Positions 35,633-46,353 of a stretch of 64,000 bases of DNA are shown here, piece by piece. Position numbers and translations under genes: made by a program. Source of the stretch: Musa acuminata AAA Group. Lineage: Eukaryota > Streptophyta > Magnoliopsida > Zingiberales > Musaceae. The stretch's first letter is position 1, and every line of letters starts with the position of its first letter. The stretch covers positions 47,701,001 through 47,765,000 of the forward strand of contig NC_088335.1 in the NCBI RefSeq assembly GCF_036884655.1. The letters run 5' to 3'. Under the pieces are notes generated by a model that was not told the origin of the DNA, ran no database searches, and saw only the letters and a list, made by a program, of their open reading frames with translations.

Positions 35633-36998
35633 GTGGCTTCTATTCCTTGTGTTCATCTCTTTGTGTTGGTAGTATGTGCAGGTGGTGTGTGTCTGAGGAT
35701 ATTGTGTGCCCAACCATTTGATCAAAAAATTGCCATCACTTGGGGAGGAAATCATGTTGCCTTTGTGCATCAAGGCAAGTCCATCTCTCCATGGACAAAT
35801 CTTCTGGTGTCCAATATTTTCATCTTTTACTTGCACTGAAAATTACAAATTATGTTGCTTCTCTTGGTTATAGATTTGATATTATGTCTCATAAATCAGT
35901 GGTTTGTAGGTAGCAGAGTAAACCAAAATTAAAATATAAGCTCCTAACTAGATACATTAGCATTGACTCATATACTATTTGCATGTAGTGACAAATCTGA
36001 TTCACTGAAGCTCACAAACTATTCACATCTTATAAATTCAGTCATTAAACTTAAAGCTCACGATTGTGAATGAGAAAGATACCTTCATTTGAGGATCTAA
36101 GGATCCAAATGAATAAGCACAGCTTCAAAATCCAGATGTTCGATTTGTTTTCCGAATGAAAAATCCATTACTTCAACCATAATCATGTGCAAAAGTACCA
36201 CATGATATTTCAACTGATTAATTCTTGATCAAATGTATGACAAATTTGCTTTCAACTTTCATTTCTGAGGCTGTATAGTTCGATTCCCAGAGTCTGACAA
36301 TTCTCTGCAATAGCTGCCATGTAGGAAATGCAATTGCATTGCTTGCAGTATTTGCAGTGAAGCAGTTTACATGCCATGTATTCTAAGCTGTCAGTGTTTG
36401 TAAAACTAATTGACCAAAATAAGTTGCAGATTGATTGATTTAATACATTTCCATGTAGGGTGCTGCATTTGGTTCAAAGATGAGATACAACTCTGGCTTC
36501 TTTGAAATGATGGTAGTATTATGTAATAAGGATACTGCTGGGGTGGTGACAGCATTTTATGTAAGCTGTTCTTGAAGGTTTCAGCAAAAATATATGTATA
36601 TTGAAGGAGATGTGAGACTCATAACTACAAACTACAGTGAGCAAATTTGCATTCCTATGATATATGTTGATTTTCATGCTTAAAATCAAGTTAATGATGG
36701 TCTATGATAGATGAAAACTATGCTCCATGTGGTTCATATCATGAGAAGAAAAGAGAGGTCTCATTTCAATAAATGGCTTGGCTTTCCTTTATGTTTGGCA
36801 GCTAACATCTCACAGAAATCATCATGATGTGCTGGCCTTTGAGTTCCTGGGTGATGTGAGAGGGAAGCCCATAACTTTGCAGACAAACATCATCTTCACC
36901 AATGGCAATGGCAACAGAGAGAAAAAGATCCACTTGTCGTTTGATCCCACTGCAGACTTCCACAGCTACAAAATCCTGTGGAATCCATACCAAGTGGT
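35633..36998 (+). pseudogene. XTH: XTH (xyloglucan endotransglucosylase/hydrolase, GH16) pseudogene, truncated
   Basis: Three exon-like blocks join in phase: 35633-35806, 36459-36560 and 36802-36998. They read as a hydrophobic leader (FVLVVCAGGVC), then AQPFDQKIAITWGG, then GAAFGSKMRYNSGFFEM, AGVVTAFY, LTSHRNHHD and PTADFHSYKILWNPYQV, the order of a plant XTH N-terminal half. Defects: the expected ATG reads GTG and no other ATG lies in this open frame; the catalytic HDEIDFEF motif reads HDVLAFEF, so the nucleophile Glu and the middle Asp are gone; and no exon for the rest of the sandwich or the C-terminal extension could be found to 38 kb. It cannot be an active enzyme as sequenced. A catalytically dead transcribed remnant remains possible. 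Confidence 0.85.
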
Positions 36999-39900
36999 GT
37001 AAGTTGAGGTGCATTACAGCTTAACATAGCACTTCTTCAGAAGTTGATGCAATCATCCCTCTTCAAGCTATGCTGTCTGTATGCAACTGGTTGATTTGCA
37101 TTTCAATCTATCTTTAAGAAATCTGATAAATTTAGTAATAGGTCTCAAAAGCACTTCATGATCTTTTGATTCTTCTATTTTCTAATTCCTAATGAGACCA
37201 TGACATCTGCCTTCAAATCCATTTCATCAGGACAGTCATGCAGCAGAGCACCTCATGATGCATTTTATTGGTTGATTGGGTATCTGCACCATAACTTGAG
37301 GACAAACCTTGGCAGTTTGGCAGAACCCAATTAATCTATCAGATCCATGGCCAGTTGTTGTTTATCGAAATGTTCTTTGAGAACGAATTAAGAGAAAAAA
37401 ACTGAGATGAGCATCTCTAATACAATCCAAACTCCCTTTTGGAGGATTCACCAAGAGACCCAGAAGAGACACAATTTGTCAGCTTGATGAGGCATCAAAT
37501 TGTACACATATCATGCTTCTGCTAGCAGTACATTCCTCTCACCAGTGTGGTAAATGGATCAAAGAGAAAGTTATCACAAGCCCTGCAACTAAAGTACAAA
37601 GAACAGATGGATAATGGAGTGAAGTATGGCTTCACACAGTAAAAGAGATATGGTGTACAAATGGTGGTAATTGGCAACAGGACGCAATGTTTAGATCACT
37701 ATTCCTACCATATGTAGGCTTCCAGTACCCAAGATAAAATCGAAACAACTAGTCATTGGTGGAGCCTAGTCTGATGGGGAAATGTGATGAGGCTGTACCA
37801 AGCTTCTTCCAGGATGAGCTCATTGTGCTGTTGATCCTGTTTCTGTGGCCATTTAGCCAGATTGTTCCAGGCAGATACTGATCATCATGATGGACAAGTG
37901 TGTCAGAGCAGTGCTTGTTAGCATAACCAGTCAAGATCCATGTTGCATCACCATGAGTGATATGAGTAGCAGTCGATCATTTTCTTTTACTTTCATGGAA
38001 TAATTTGATGGTATTACTGTGCCATAAAAATATAAGTAAAGCTTTAAATTAATTTATAAGAATTTAATAAGTATATTACTGTTAATATGTACTTAAACAT
38101 TTTGAATCAATAATTTAGGCACAATAAAGTTAATAGATCATCGTGACGAATGATTGTCGAGGGGTCCGAATAGAAAAAAGACTATGGGCGATATTTTATA
38201 CACGAAACCAATGATTCAGGATCAACAAAATTACTGAGTAAATGGATCGTAACAAATATTATCCATGAGAATTAAATTAGGATGGTTTGAGGTAATTTTC
38301 TTGATGTTAATGCTATTCAGTGATGTCTGCTTGTATGTGGGTCACATTTTGCTGGTGGAATCTGCGCTGTTCGACGCAGATCAGATTTGATGGAGCTCAC
38401 ACATGACCAACCTTCGTTTCCTACTTGTGCTTTGGATGGATGCCAATTATTGTCCTGGCTATGGAACTGTATTATCATGCTTCATATCAGCCACTTAGCA
38501 TGAAACTTCTGCTAGCAGTAAAGAGGAACCAACAAGATGTTAGGTTCCACTTGATGGTTGAATTGAGCAAACGCATAGAGTAAACAAACAAGATTGGGCC
38601 CAATTATTTATTTAGTTCAGAGACATTACTAGTTTCTTTGGTTTGCTTTGATATTGTTTCTGCTCAAAGATTGTTCTTGATAATTGACAAGAAAGAATGA
38701 AAGTTTGCATTTTTATGAACTTGTGTCTAAGGCTTTCTTTTTTAGTCACTTACACTACAAATTGTGAGCTTCAACTCCTCAAATGGAGATTTCCTGAAAC
38801 CTCCTATTGTAGTTAGTCAAACCATGAGCCAGAATATTTGTCCAGACATATAGTGAAAGTTAATTACATGTACTCTTAGAGAAAGAGACTCTGTCTGCTT
38901 GACCTCCCCAGCTCTCTACAAGAAATAGTTCTGGCTATCACTGTCTGACCTTTTTCATCCTTGAATATGCATCCTGTACCTGTCTGTAGTATCAGAGAAT
39001 GAACACAGTGAGCCATCACATAATAGACTTTCTCCTTCAATCCTATTGATTTTACTGATGGAGTGCAACAGTTTTCTGGCTGGAAAACAAATGAAAGCAG
39101 ATCAACATTTCCTAAAGTTCAGCAACTGAGTGGAGTGTTGTGTAGTTGAGGGGACTATTGAGATCTCCATGGAACAGTGAATCAGAGGCCTCCCAACCCA
39201 ACCCAGGAGAAAGAAAAGAAAGAAAGAAAAAGGTGACATGAGTGTTCAGAATAACCTCACAAGTGCACCACTCCATCTCCAAGTGAAAAGAAATTGTCAT
39301 GCACCTGTACATGATTTTTTTTAAGGTCAACTGAGCACCAGCACAGAGGTTGGCTACCATTCCATGGTGGGATAATGAGAAAGAGTGAGATGCACCAATA
39401 GAATTCTCCAAACTTAAAATAAAATTATAAAGGAAAAAAAAAATGTTTGCTTGGATTCATATAGTATGGATGTATTGCATGCAACATCTCCATAGGTTTT
39501 CTTTCATAAACAATATAAATCTATTTTATGGAGTTTTAATAAATTTATACTTTTCCTCGCATGCTTGAGTTAGATATTAGACGACGATGAGACCTTTCAT
39601 ACGAGAAAGTTTATTATGAATCTAATTCATAATAAAAAAAAAATTCATCATGTTTCTTTTGTGCTCAAGTCAAATATTAAAATATAAGATATACAACTAC
39701 AACAGAAACAAGTTTTAATTTGGTTCATATACTCTGAATCATTTTTCTACATAAAGAAGAGATTCACTACCTTCCTTTGACACTTGAGCCAATAAGTTCA
39801 GATACAAACTATACAGGTCTAGTTGAGTTCATATAGTATGAATCTATTTCATGAAAGATGTTGGAATTAGTCCCAAAAGTTTTCACACAAGGAAGAAATT

Positions 39901-40670
39901 TACTGTGTCCCTTCTCAAAGCTCAAGTCAAAGAAAGAATAAAAGACCAAATATTTAATAAGACAAGATATGCTCTGTATATTTTTCACTATGCTATTCCT
40001 TGCTACAACAGAAGTACCTCATCCATCCATGGATGAAGTTGGCATAAATCCCTACAATACTGGACACATGAATAGTCAGTCAGTCCTCAATGACAAATAT
40101 TGTCTTATTTTTGCCCACATCAGGTCAAAAAAATACCACTGAATGGATGATGTTTTCAGATCACAATATTCCCCTGAATCTCTAATTAATTTATTTTCTT
40201 TTTAAAATCTTTTTCTTTGTCTATTTTAATTTTTAATTTTATTATTATTTTTTTAAAAATTAATTAATTAATTATTAATTTAATTTAAAATTATAATTTT
40301 TAGAAATTAAAAACATACCGTCATTTTGGTTGAGTTCGGACCGTCAAACTATTAACCTGACCTGTGACTTATTCTATTCCCATGCAAACGGCAGCACGGT
40401 GGAGTCTCTCACAAGGCAAGAAGAAGAGTAGGAACACACACGGAAAAAGGAAAGAAGAAGAGTAGAACCACCGAGCTAGCTGACACCCAAGTAAATGAAA
40501 AGGGCACTACAGACAAGATAATACAAACACACACATTCTGCCTCCTGCAAGCAAAAGATTTAGACCGGATGATGGTAAACTACAAGGAAAAAGACTGAGA
40601 GATGACAAGGAGGGAAGATCAAAAGGGAGCTACAAGAAAAGCAAGCACAAACACACAAACCCCTTCTCTC
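36999..40670. other. Gene-poor AT-rich region after the XTH remnant
   Basis: No gene is supported. On the minus strand, 37749-37950 is open in a frame containing YLPGTIWLNGHRNR, which I do not recognise and which lacks splice or start support. The region 39440-39950 holds degenerate tandem repeats listed separately. The region 40200-40310 is an almost pure A/T tract. Confidence 0.5.
39440..39950. repeat. Degenerate tandem repeat, about four units of 105-150 bp
   Basis: Recurring words in the same order mark each unit: TTCATATAGTATGAATC-like at about 39456, 39722 and 39830, and CTCAAGTCAAA/GCTTGAGTTAGA/ACTTGAGCCAA at about 39563, 39665, 39785 and 39919, with ACAAGGAAGAAATT-like text between. 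Units are heavily diverged. No coding content. Confidence 0.6.
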
Positions 40671-40680
40671 TATATAATTA
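40671..40680 (+). promoter_or_regulatory. Probable TATA box of the cyclin D gene
   Basis: TATATAATTA follows a pyrimidine-rich CTTCTCTC stretch and lies about 190 bp before the start codon at 40869. A start site near 40700 would give a leader of about 165 nt. Position and sequence fit a plant TATA promoter. Confidence 0.6.
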
Positions 40681-40868
40681 CACGAGCCTTACACTGAAAC
40701 GTAGCGGTAGTATCCCTCGCTCCCAGCTCCCAGTCCATATACTACTCCTCGCCACCACCTCGACAGTACCCACACTGTCTCTCTTCACTCTTTCCTTCCT
40801 CTCTACCGGGTTCTGGTGCTCCGCGGTGATGGGAAGACAATGAGAACCGGGTGCCTTCTCCCGCTGTC

Positions 40869-42511
40869 ATGTCGCCCTCCCCCTCCCCCTCCCCCTCCGA
40901 CTCCTCCGCCTCCTCCTGCTTCGACCTCCTCTGCGGCGAGGACGCCGGAGAGCTCGCCCCGTTCGGCGACGGCCAGCCGATCGCCGGCTTCGTAGGAGGC
41001 GAGGGGGCGGCCGCCCGCTCGGCCGGGCCCGACTCGCTCGACCCCGTCGCCCGCCGTGACGCCGTCGCGTGGATCCTCAAGGTCAACTCCCCCGGCGCAC
41101 TCTAGAATTGTCTCATACGCTTCTGCTAACCTGCGCGGGTCTTCCCCTTCCCTTCCCCCCAACTTAACGGACGTTTGGTTGCTTTTCGTAGGTTCGCGCT
41201 TACCACCGTTTCCGTCCGCTGACGGCGTGCCTCGCCGTCAACTACGTGGATCGCTTCCTCTCTTCTCACCGCTTACCGGTAATCGACCGATGTCCCTTGT
41301 CTGAGCTCTTCTCCGTCTGATTCTGATCGGACGGGCCGCTGTCTCTTCTCGGTTAGCATAGTAATACTCGTATTTTACACTAAGATCCCTCGGCTTGTAG
41401 CTATTAGCACAGAAATCCCCTTGCTCAAGAAACCAGCACACCTTAATGCTGAGTTCTTTGTACAAATGGATGCTATCGTCCAAACTTTGACCTCCTTCTA
41501 ATATCATGACATTGCATCAGAATGTTAAATGCAATGCTCAGTGAAGCGATGGATGGAATTTGCTGCGTGCAGTCTTGAGAAGATGATGACTTGTGTGTGG
41601 CCTCGCATTGCTTGTTACATGTTAGGATTTATGGGTAATCTCATGCTGGTTCTACCAATGCAGCAAAATGGATGGGCACTGCAGCTTCTGTCAGTGGCCT
41701 GCCTCTCACTGGCTGCAAAGATGGAGGAGACAGTGGTGCCATCCCTGTTGGACTTGCAGGTAACCGAGCTGAAGAAACTAGTGACTACTGTTCCACCAAA
41801 CATGCATGCATTAAGGCCTGAGTTGATTGGTTAGGTTGAGGATGCCAAGTTCATCTTCGATCCTCACACAGTGCTTCGCATGGAGCTTCTTGTGCTCGCC
41901 GCACTGGATTGGAGGCTTCGATCTGTGACGCCTCTCAGTTTTGTCGATTTCTTTGCCCACAAGATCGATCCATGCGGTAGAACAGCCAGGTTGCTGGTTT
42001 TGCAGGCCACACAAGTCATATTAGCAGCAATGCATGGTAATCTTCAGTTCTTGTCGTGGGTATTATATCTCAATGTTAGAGATCTGCGGTGCTTGAATCT
42101 GAATCATGTGCTGCAACAGAGGTTGACTTCCTAAGTCACTGCCCACCAGCACTTGCTGCAGCTGCCATGATCTGTGCAGCTGATGAAACACAGGATCGGA
42201 CCTTTGTTAATCCTGCAACCGCAGCATCATGGTGTGTTGGGCTAACTGAGGTAACTCATGAAGACATATTGATCTGTTGTTTTTGTTCTTAGTATCACCA
42301 TCATCATCATCATATGCTGTTGTTGCAGGAGGGAATTGGCAATTGCTGTCGACTGATGCGACAGGTTGCTGTGGATCAAAGGCTGAGGAAGTCTCCAATG
42401 ATCCTGTCGCAGCACAGAGTGACCAGTCCAGTTAAAAGGGAGTCAGGCATCTCATCTTCCTCCTCAGCTCCACCCACCAAAAGGAGGAAGCTCAACAGCA
42501 ACTGCAATTGA
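40869..42511 (+). CDS. CYCD1;1: D-type cyclin, CYCD1-like, 6 exons, 303 aa
   Basis: Exons: 40869-41081, 41192-41278, 41664-41759, 41835-42036, 42120-42250, 42329-42511. All are GT-AG and phases join. Residues 20-24 are LLCGE, the LxCxE motif that binds retinoblastoma-related protein. The cyclin box starts near residue 56 (DPVARRDAVAWILK, then PLTACLAVNYVDRFL, then LLSVACLSLAAKMEE), contacting the CDK partner. A C-terminal cyclin fold (LRMELLVLAALDWRLRSVTP) follows. The tail ends with SSSSAPPTKRRKLNSN, resembling the CYCD1 tail with its KRRKL nuclear signal. These proteins with CDKA drive G1/S entry. Length is slightly short of Arabidopsis CYCD1;1. Exon 1 is very GC-rich. CYCD1 rather than CYCD2/4 is chosen from the conserved text around DAVAWILK and the tail; the subgroup should be confirmed by phylogeny. 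Confidence 0.93.
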
Positions 42512-42892
42512 GTGGCTGATGAAAAGAGCCCTTGCTACAAATAAAAGGATGGGCCTTGGGGAATAAGAAGAGGAGTGGGCATGACACTTGTTGGCTTTGC
42601 AGATTTCTCAGCATCATAAACAAGAGGTTGGTTTGATTCCACAAAATGTGCAGATTAGTATATTGTGTGTGTATGTCTAGTGAGTTAGGCACTCTGGATA
42701 ATGTTTTTTTCCTTTCCTTTTTGCTATTGAGTAAGCCATGATGGCATTAGAGTTGCAGAGTCCCAAGGGAGGGGGGTCTGCTGCCATTGTTGATGTATTG
42801 GTTTGTGAGGACTGTGAGGAGTACTTGGTTTCTTTCATGGCCACTGTAAAATGATGGGGGTTGGAATTCAAGGAGGGAAGCAGGTAACTGGT

Positions 42893-42898
<6 letters not shown>

Positions 42899-42942
<44 letters not shown>
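42899..42942. repeat. (GA)n microsatellite
   Basis: About 22 GA dinucleotides downstream of the cyclin gene, possibly in its 3' UTR or just beyond. Confidence 0.95.
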
Positions 42943-42947
<5 letters not shown>

Positions 42948-44420
42948 CAGATCTCATGTTGCTGGTCAAACTGCTGCCTCAACCTCATCTCTTCTTTTTG
43001 TTCCTGTGTGGAGGTTTTGTTCCTTGAGCAGTGTGATCGTGAGTGTCATGCATGTGTTTTTGAGCATGCTTGTCAGCCTGAAGAGGGTGGCAGTCACTGA
43101 AGCTTCAGGCTGCATCCTGGAGATGGTGATGCAAATATTTGTGTCTGTATAAAGGCCAATTGAAGGCTGTCTATTCTGAACAATCTGCAATACAAAACCT
43201 GATATTTCTATTGTCAATTCCAAATTCCTTATTTACAGATCTCATTGTTCTCGGCAATGAGGATCTGTCATGAAATAGAAAGAGCTTCAAATGAACAATC
43301 ACTGCTTTGGATGAATGTGCAGATCAAAAGGCATTTTATTTTATGATGGAAAAAAGGGTATGAAACTAAAAGATTCTGAATGCAAAATATAAATAACAAA
43401 ATATGATATGTTTTCTGGGCACATCAAACACCATCAAACATATCAAATGCTCTTGTGGGAACTCTGAAACACATGAATAGTTATCTTTCAGCAGTTCTTA
43501 CTGCTAACATGTGGTGTGATGGTCTCCTCTTTCTCTTTGTAAAGGTAGATTATATTATAGTCTAATTTATTTTCATTTCAATCTTTGATTCATTACTTAA
43601 TGAAAGTTGATCCAAATCCCACATTATTTTTCAAGATTAATATATTTTAAGTCGCGGATCAAACCTACTCTTTAGATTGTGAGACATTTCAAACATCTGC
43701 ACCCATCTGTTCATGCAGAAGTCAACAAAAAGCATGAAAAGGAGGAAAAATATCAGCAACCCTCGCCATACTCCTTCCTCCCTCCTCTACATGTTCTTGA
43801 CAAGGACATGATTGAAGCTGACGTATAAACAAAACCCCTGCAGCTCCTCTAAAAGATAGAGGTTTATGTGGGAATTAGATGGCACAGAAGGGCTGGCATC
43901 TGTGTGGGGGACACTGACGCAATACGTGGAGGAGAAGAGGAGCGAAATGATGGAGAGGACAGAGGCATGATGAGACTCGGTCGGAATGCGTCCAACCAGC
44001 ACAGCTCAGGCCGTCGGGTACGGCCCCGAGCATCGTTGCTTGTTCCCTGCCCTGCTGCTAACGAACTTGTAGACGATGCTAATGGGATGCATCTCCTCCA
44101 CAAAACAACACCCAACAGCTGCACGCTGATTGGGTCCGTGGTCTTTCTTGTGAAACCTCTGCCACCGGGACCGTTCATTCATTGCACAACTCATGTTCTA
44201 CAGTTCCAGGATGCATGATAGTTTTGCTTGCGGATGTCTCAACTCCATGAACACCGCATGCTAATACCAGGGTTTATACCAAGAAGACGTATTAGTATCT
44301 AAATTGATCATCGATCCATCTACGTCACTATTGAGGATTGGATCTTCGAGGGGGTCAGATGCTTAGCCAAGTTAAATCCCTCGCGTCGTGAGCATCATCT
44401 ACAAACTCCGACTAGTTAGG
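42943..44420. other. Intergenic DNA, no supported gene
   Basis: AT-rich to 43860. The stretch 43860-44220 is more GC-balanced and open in more than one frame on both strands (up to 116 codons on the plus strand), but none resembles a known protein and codon use looks random. It could be a TE or gene fragment. Confidence 0.45.
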
Positions 44421-45180
44421 CTTCTCTTTTTGCATCATAATGTCTTGGAAGTTCTTAGAATTTGTTATGAAATGTGAGATTTTTCCGAAGAACAATAAAT
44501 GGATCATGTAAAAGAGGTCTTGTTTTCTCCTTTTTTGACTTAATTTTCTCGCATGATAAGCACCATTATCGGAGGAGTATGCTTATATACATGTGGATTG
44601 CGTCAGAGTTACAGCTAGAGAATCTTTCCGGGCTTCTCTTTCTGCATCATGAATGATGTTGAACATGTTGGAAGTACTTGACTTTGTTCTAGAGATTGGA
44701 TCATGCAAAAGAACTCATGTTTTCTCAAATGACAAGTCGTATATGCAAGAGTGAAGTCCAAATCTTGGAGGTGGGGGGGGTATGCTCATACCCATGTAGA
44801 TTGTATCAGGGTTTTTATGAAGGAATCTCTCGTGGCTTCTCTTTCTGCATCATGAATGATATTGAACATCTTGAAACCTTTCAGACTTTGCTCTGAATTA
44901 TAGGACTTGGACCATCTGAAAGAATTCTTGTTTTCTCCTTTGAGCTTGACCTGTTTTCTCAAATGACAAAAATGACACGCAAGAGTGAAGTCTACTATTT
45001 GGGAGGGGTATGATCATCATATACATGTAGATTGTCATACATGAATGATGTTGAACATCTTGAAATCTGTTAAACTCTGTTCTGAAAAGTAAGATTTTTC
45101 CTGAACAATAGACAGTGGGGAAAGGAAGCTGCAGGTGGATCATGTGAAAAAAGCTCTTGTTGTTCTCCTATGATCTTGAT
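44421..45180. repeat. Tandem repeat array, about four diverged units of 200-210 bp
   Basis: The anchor GCTTCTCTTT-TGCATCAT, followed in most units by GAATGATGTTGAACAT, starts near 44421, 44632, 44835 and (truncated) 45037. Each unit continues with TTTTCTC, then GTATGCTCATATACATGTAGATTG-like text. Conserved order and spacing show true tandem duplication with drift. No coding meaning is seen. It is not a microsatellite. Confidence 0.75.
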
Positions 45181-45876
45181 TTGTTGTGTGGTTCTATTTG
45201 TTTCCATCTCTCACTCTCTCACTACATGTTCATTATTGGTCCTTTTGAGATCTTGCATCCTCACTTTACATAATGAGTTTGCGAAAATTGTCGGTTTGTA
45301 AAGATAAAGAACCAACACAGTTTTCACTGTGTTAGATTCTGAAGTACAACTATCAAGCAATGTGCTTCCCAGCTCAAAGTCTAACTGGAGAATATGCTCC
45401 ACCATCCATGTTCTTTTCCTCCTCTATGAACTCTAACACCTCCAATCCCCTCCTCCACTTTTTTTACCCCCTAAAGATGACAGATCAATGCTCTTTTCCT
45501 AGAGTAATGTTCTTCTGATTCATTTAGGCAATTGGAATTTTTATTTTTACCATATGGTAGATCAAAATGTTTTTCTTCCAAGAAGTTTAGAAGTCATCTA
45601 TGATCCATCTTCCTTTAATTTAAACAAAAAAATGTCAATTTGATTAGTTAATTCACAGGGCTCGAATCGAAAATAGATTATGTTCAGAATCTTTTCAGGA
45701 AGGTTAATTATGAGTCTTTTGTTCCTAAGATCTTAATATAAGGCCCTGAACATTGAAGAACAGATTAAGTATAGATCATAAATCTACAAACAGATTTTAA
45801 TGTGTAAAAGAAATATATATAGCCACTATTTCTAATATCTAAGCAGTAGGAAAAGATATGACAAAATAAACAAAAA

Positions 45877-46353
45877 CTAGCTGTTGGTGTCTTCATGCCG
45901 TGTCCCGAGAGTTAGTACGGCTTGGTTCGGTCCCCGATTGTGTGAGGGTGTCCACATGGATGTGTGAGACGGCGATGGAAGGATGAGGTCGGGTTGGGGT
46001 TGACGCCTCCTGGGCTGACCTAAGGTGAGACTTAAGCTCTCGCTTCAATGCTGCCTTCCTGCTCAAAAGGTCAATGTCACGAGGGGAATCCTCAACTCGA
46101 CCTCTTTGAAGCTCAAGTTAGATCGAGGTGAGTTTTAGGGTCTTTTTTTCTCTCTACCCCTTATGCTAACCAGGGGATCATTACTTATACCTGTCGCACG
46201 CTTTGTATGACCCCGGGCAGCATTGGCATGGCTACACGTCATTATCAAGCCTGCCACGTCATCTCAAGCTCGTATCACATGCATGTGCCTCGTCGGCTTC
46301 GAGGCGCCATGTCGGCTCTGAGGTGCCGACTCCGAGGTGGCTACTAGCTGTTG
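45877..46353. mobile_element. LTR-like GC-rich transposon fragment
   Basis: A block about 470 bp long is clearly richer in G+C than its AT-rich flanks. It contains CACGTCAT and GAGGTGCCGACTCCGAGG words typical of monocot gypsy LTRs. The 11-bp word ACTAGCTGTTG occurs at both edges (45877-45887 and 46343-46353). No internal domains are present. Classification is inference from composition. Confidence 0.45.

Noticed and set aside
37749..37950. A minus-strand frame containing YLPGTIWLNGHRNR.
   Set aside because: It looks protein-like but matches nothing I know, has no splice partners and is isolated. It may be a decayed gene piece; I could not support it.
43868..44218. A 116-codon plus-strand frame.
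   Set aside because: Overlapping frames on the other strand are equally open and no motif is visible. Likely chance.
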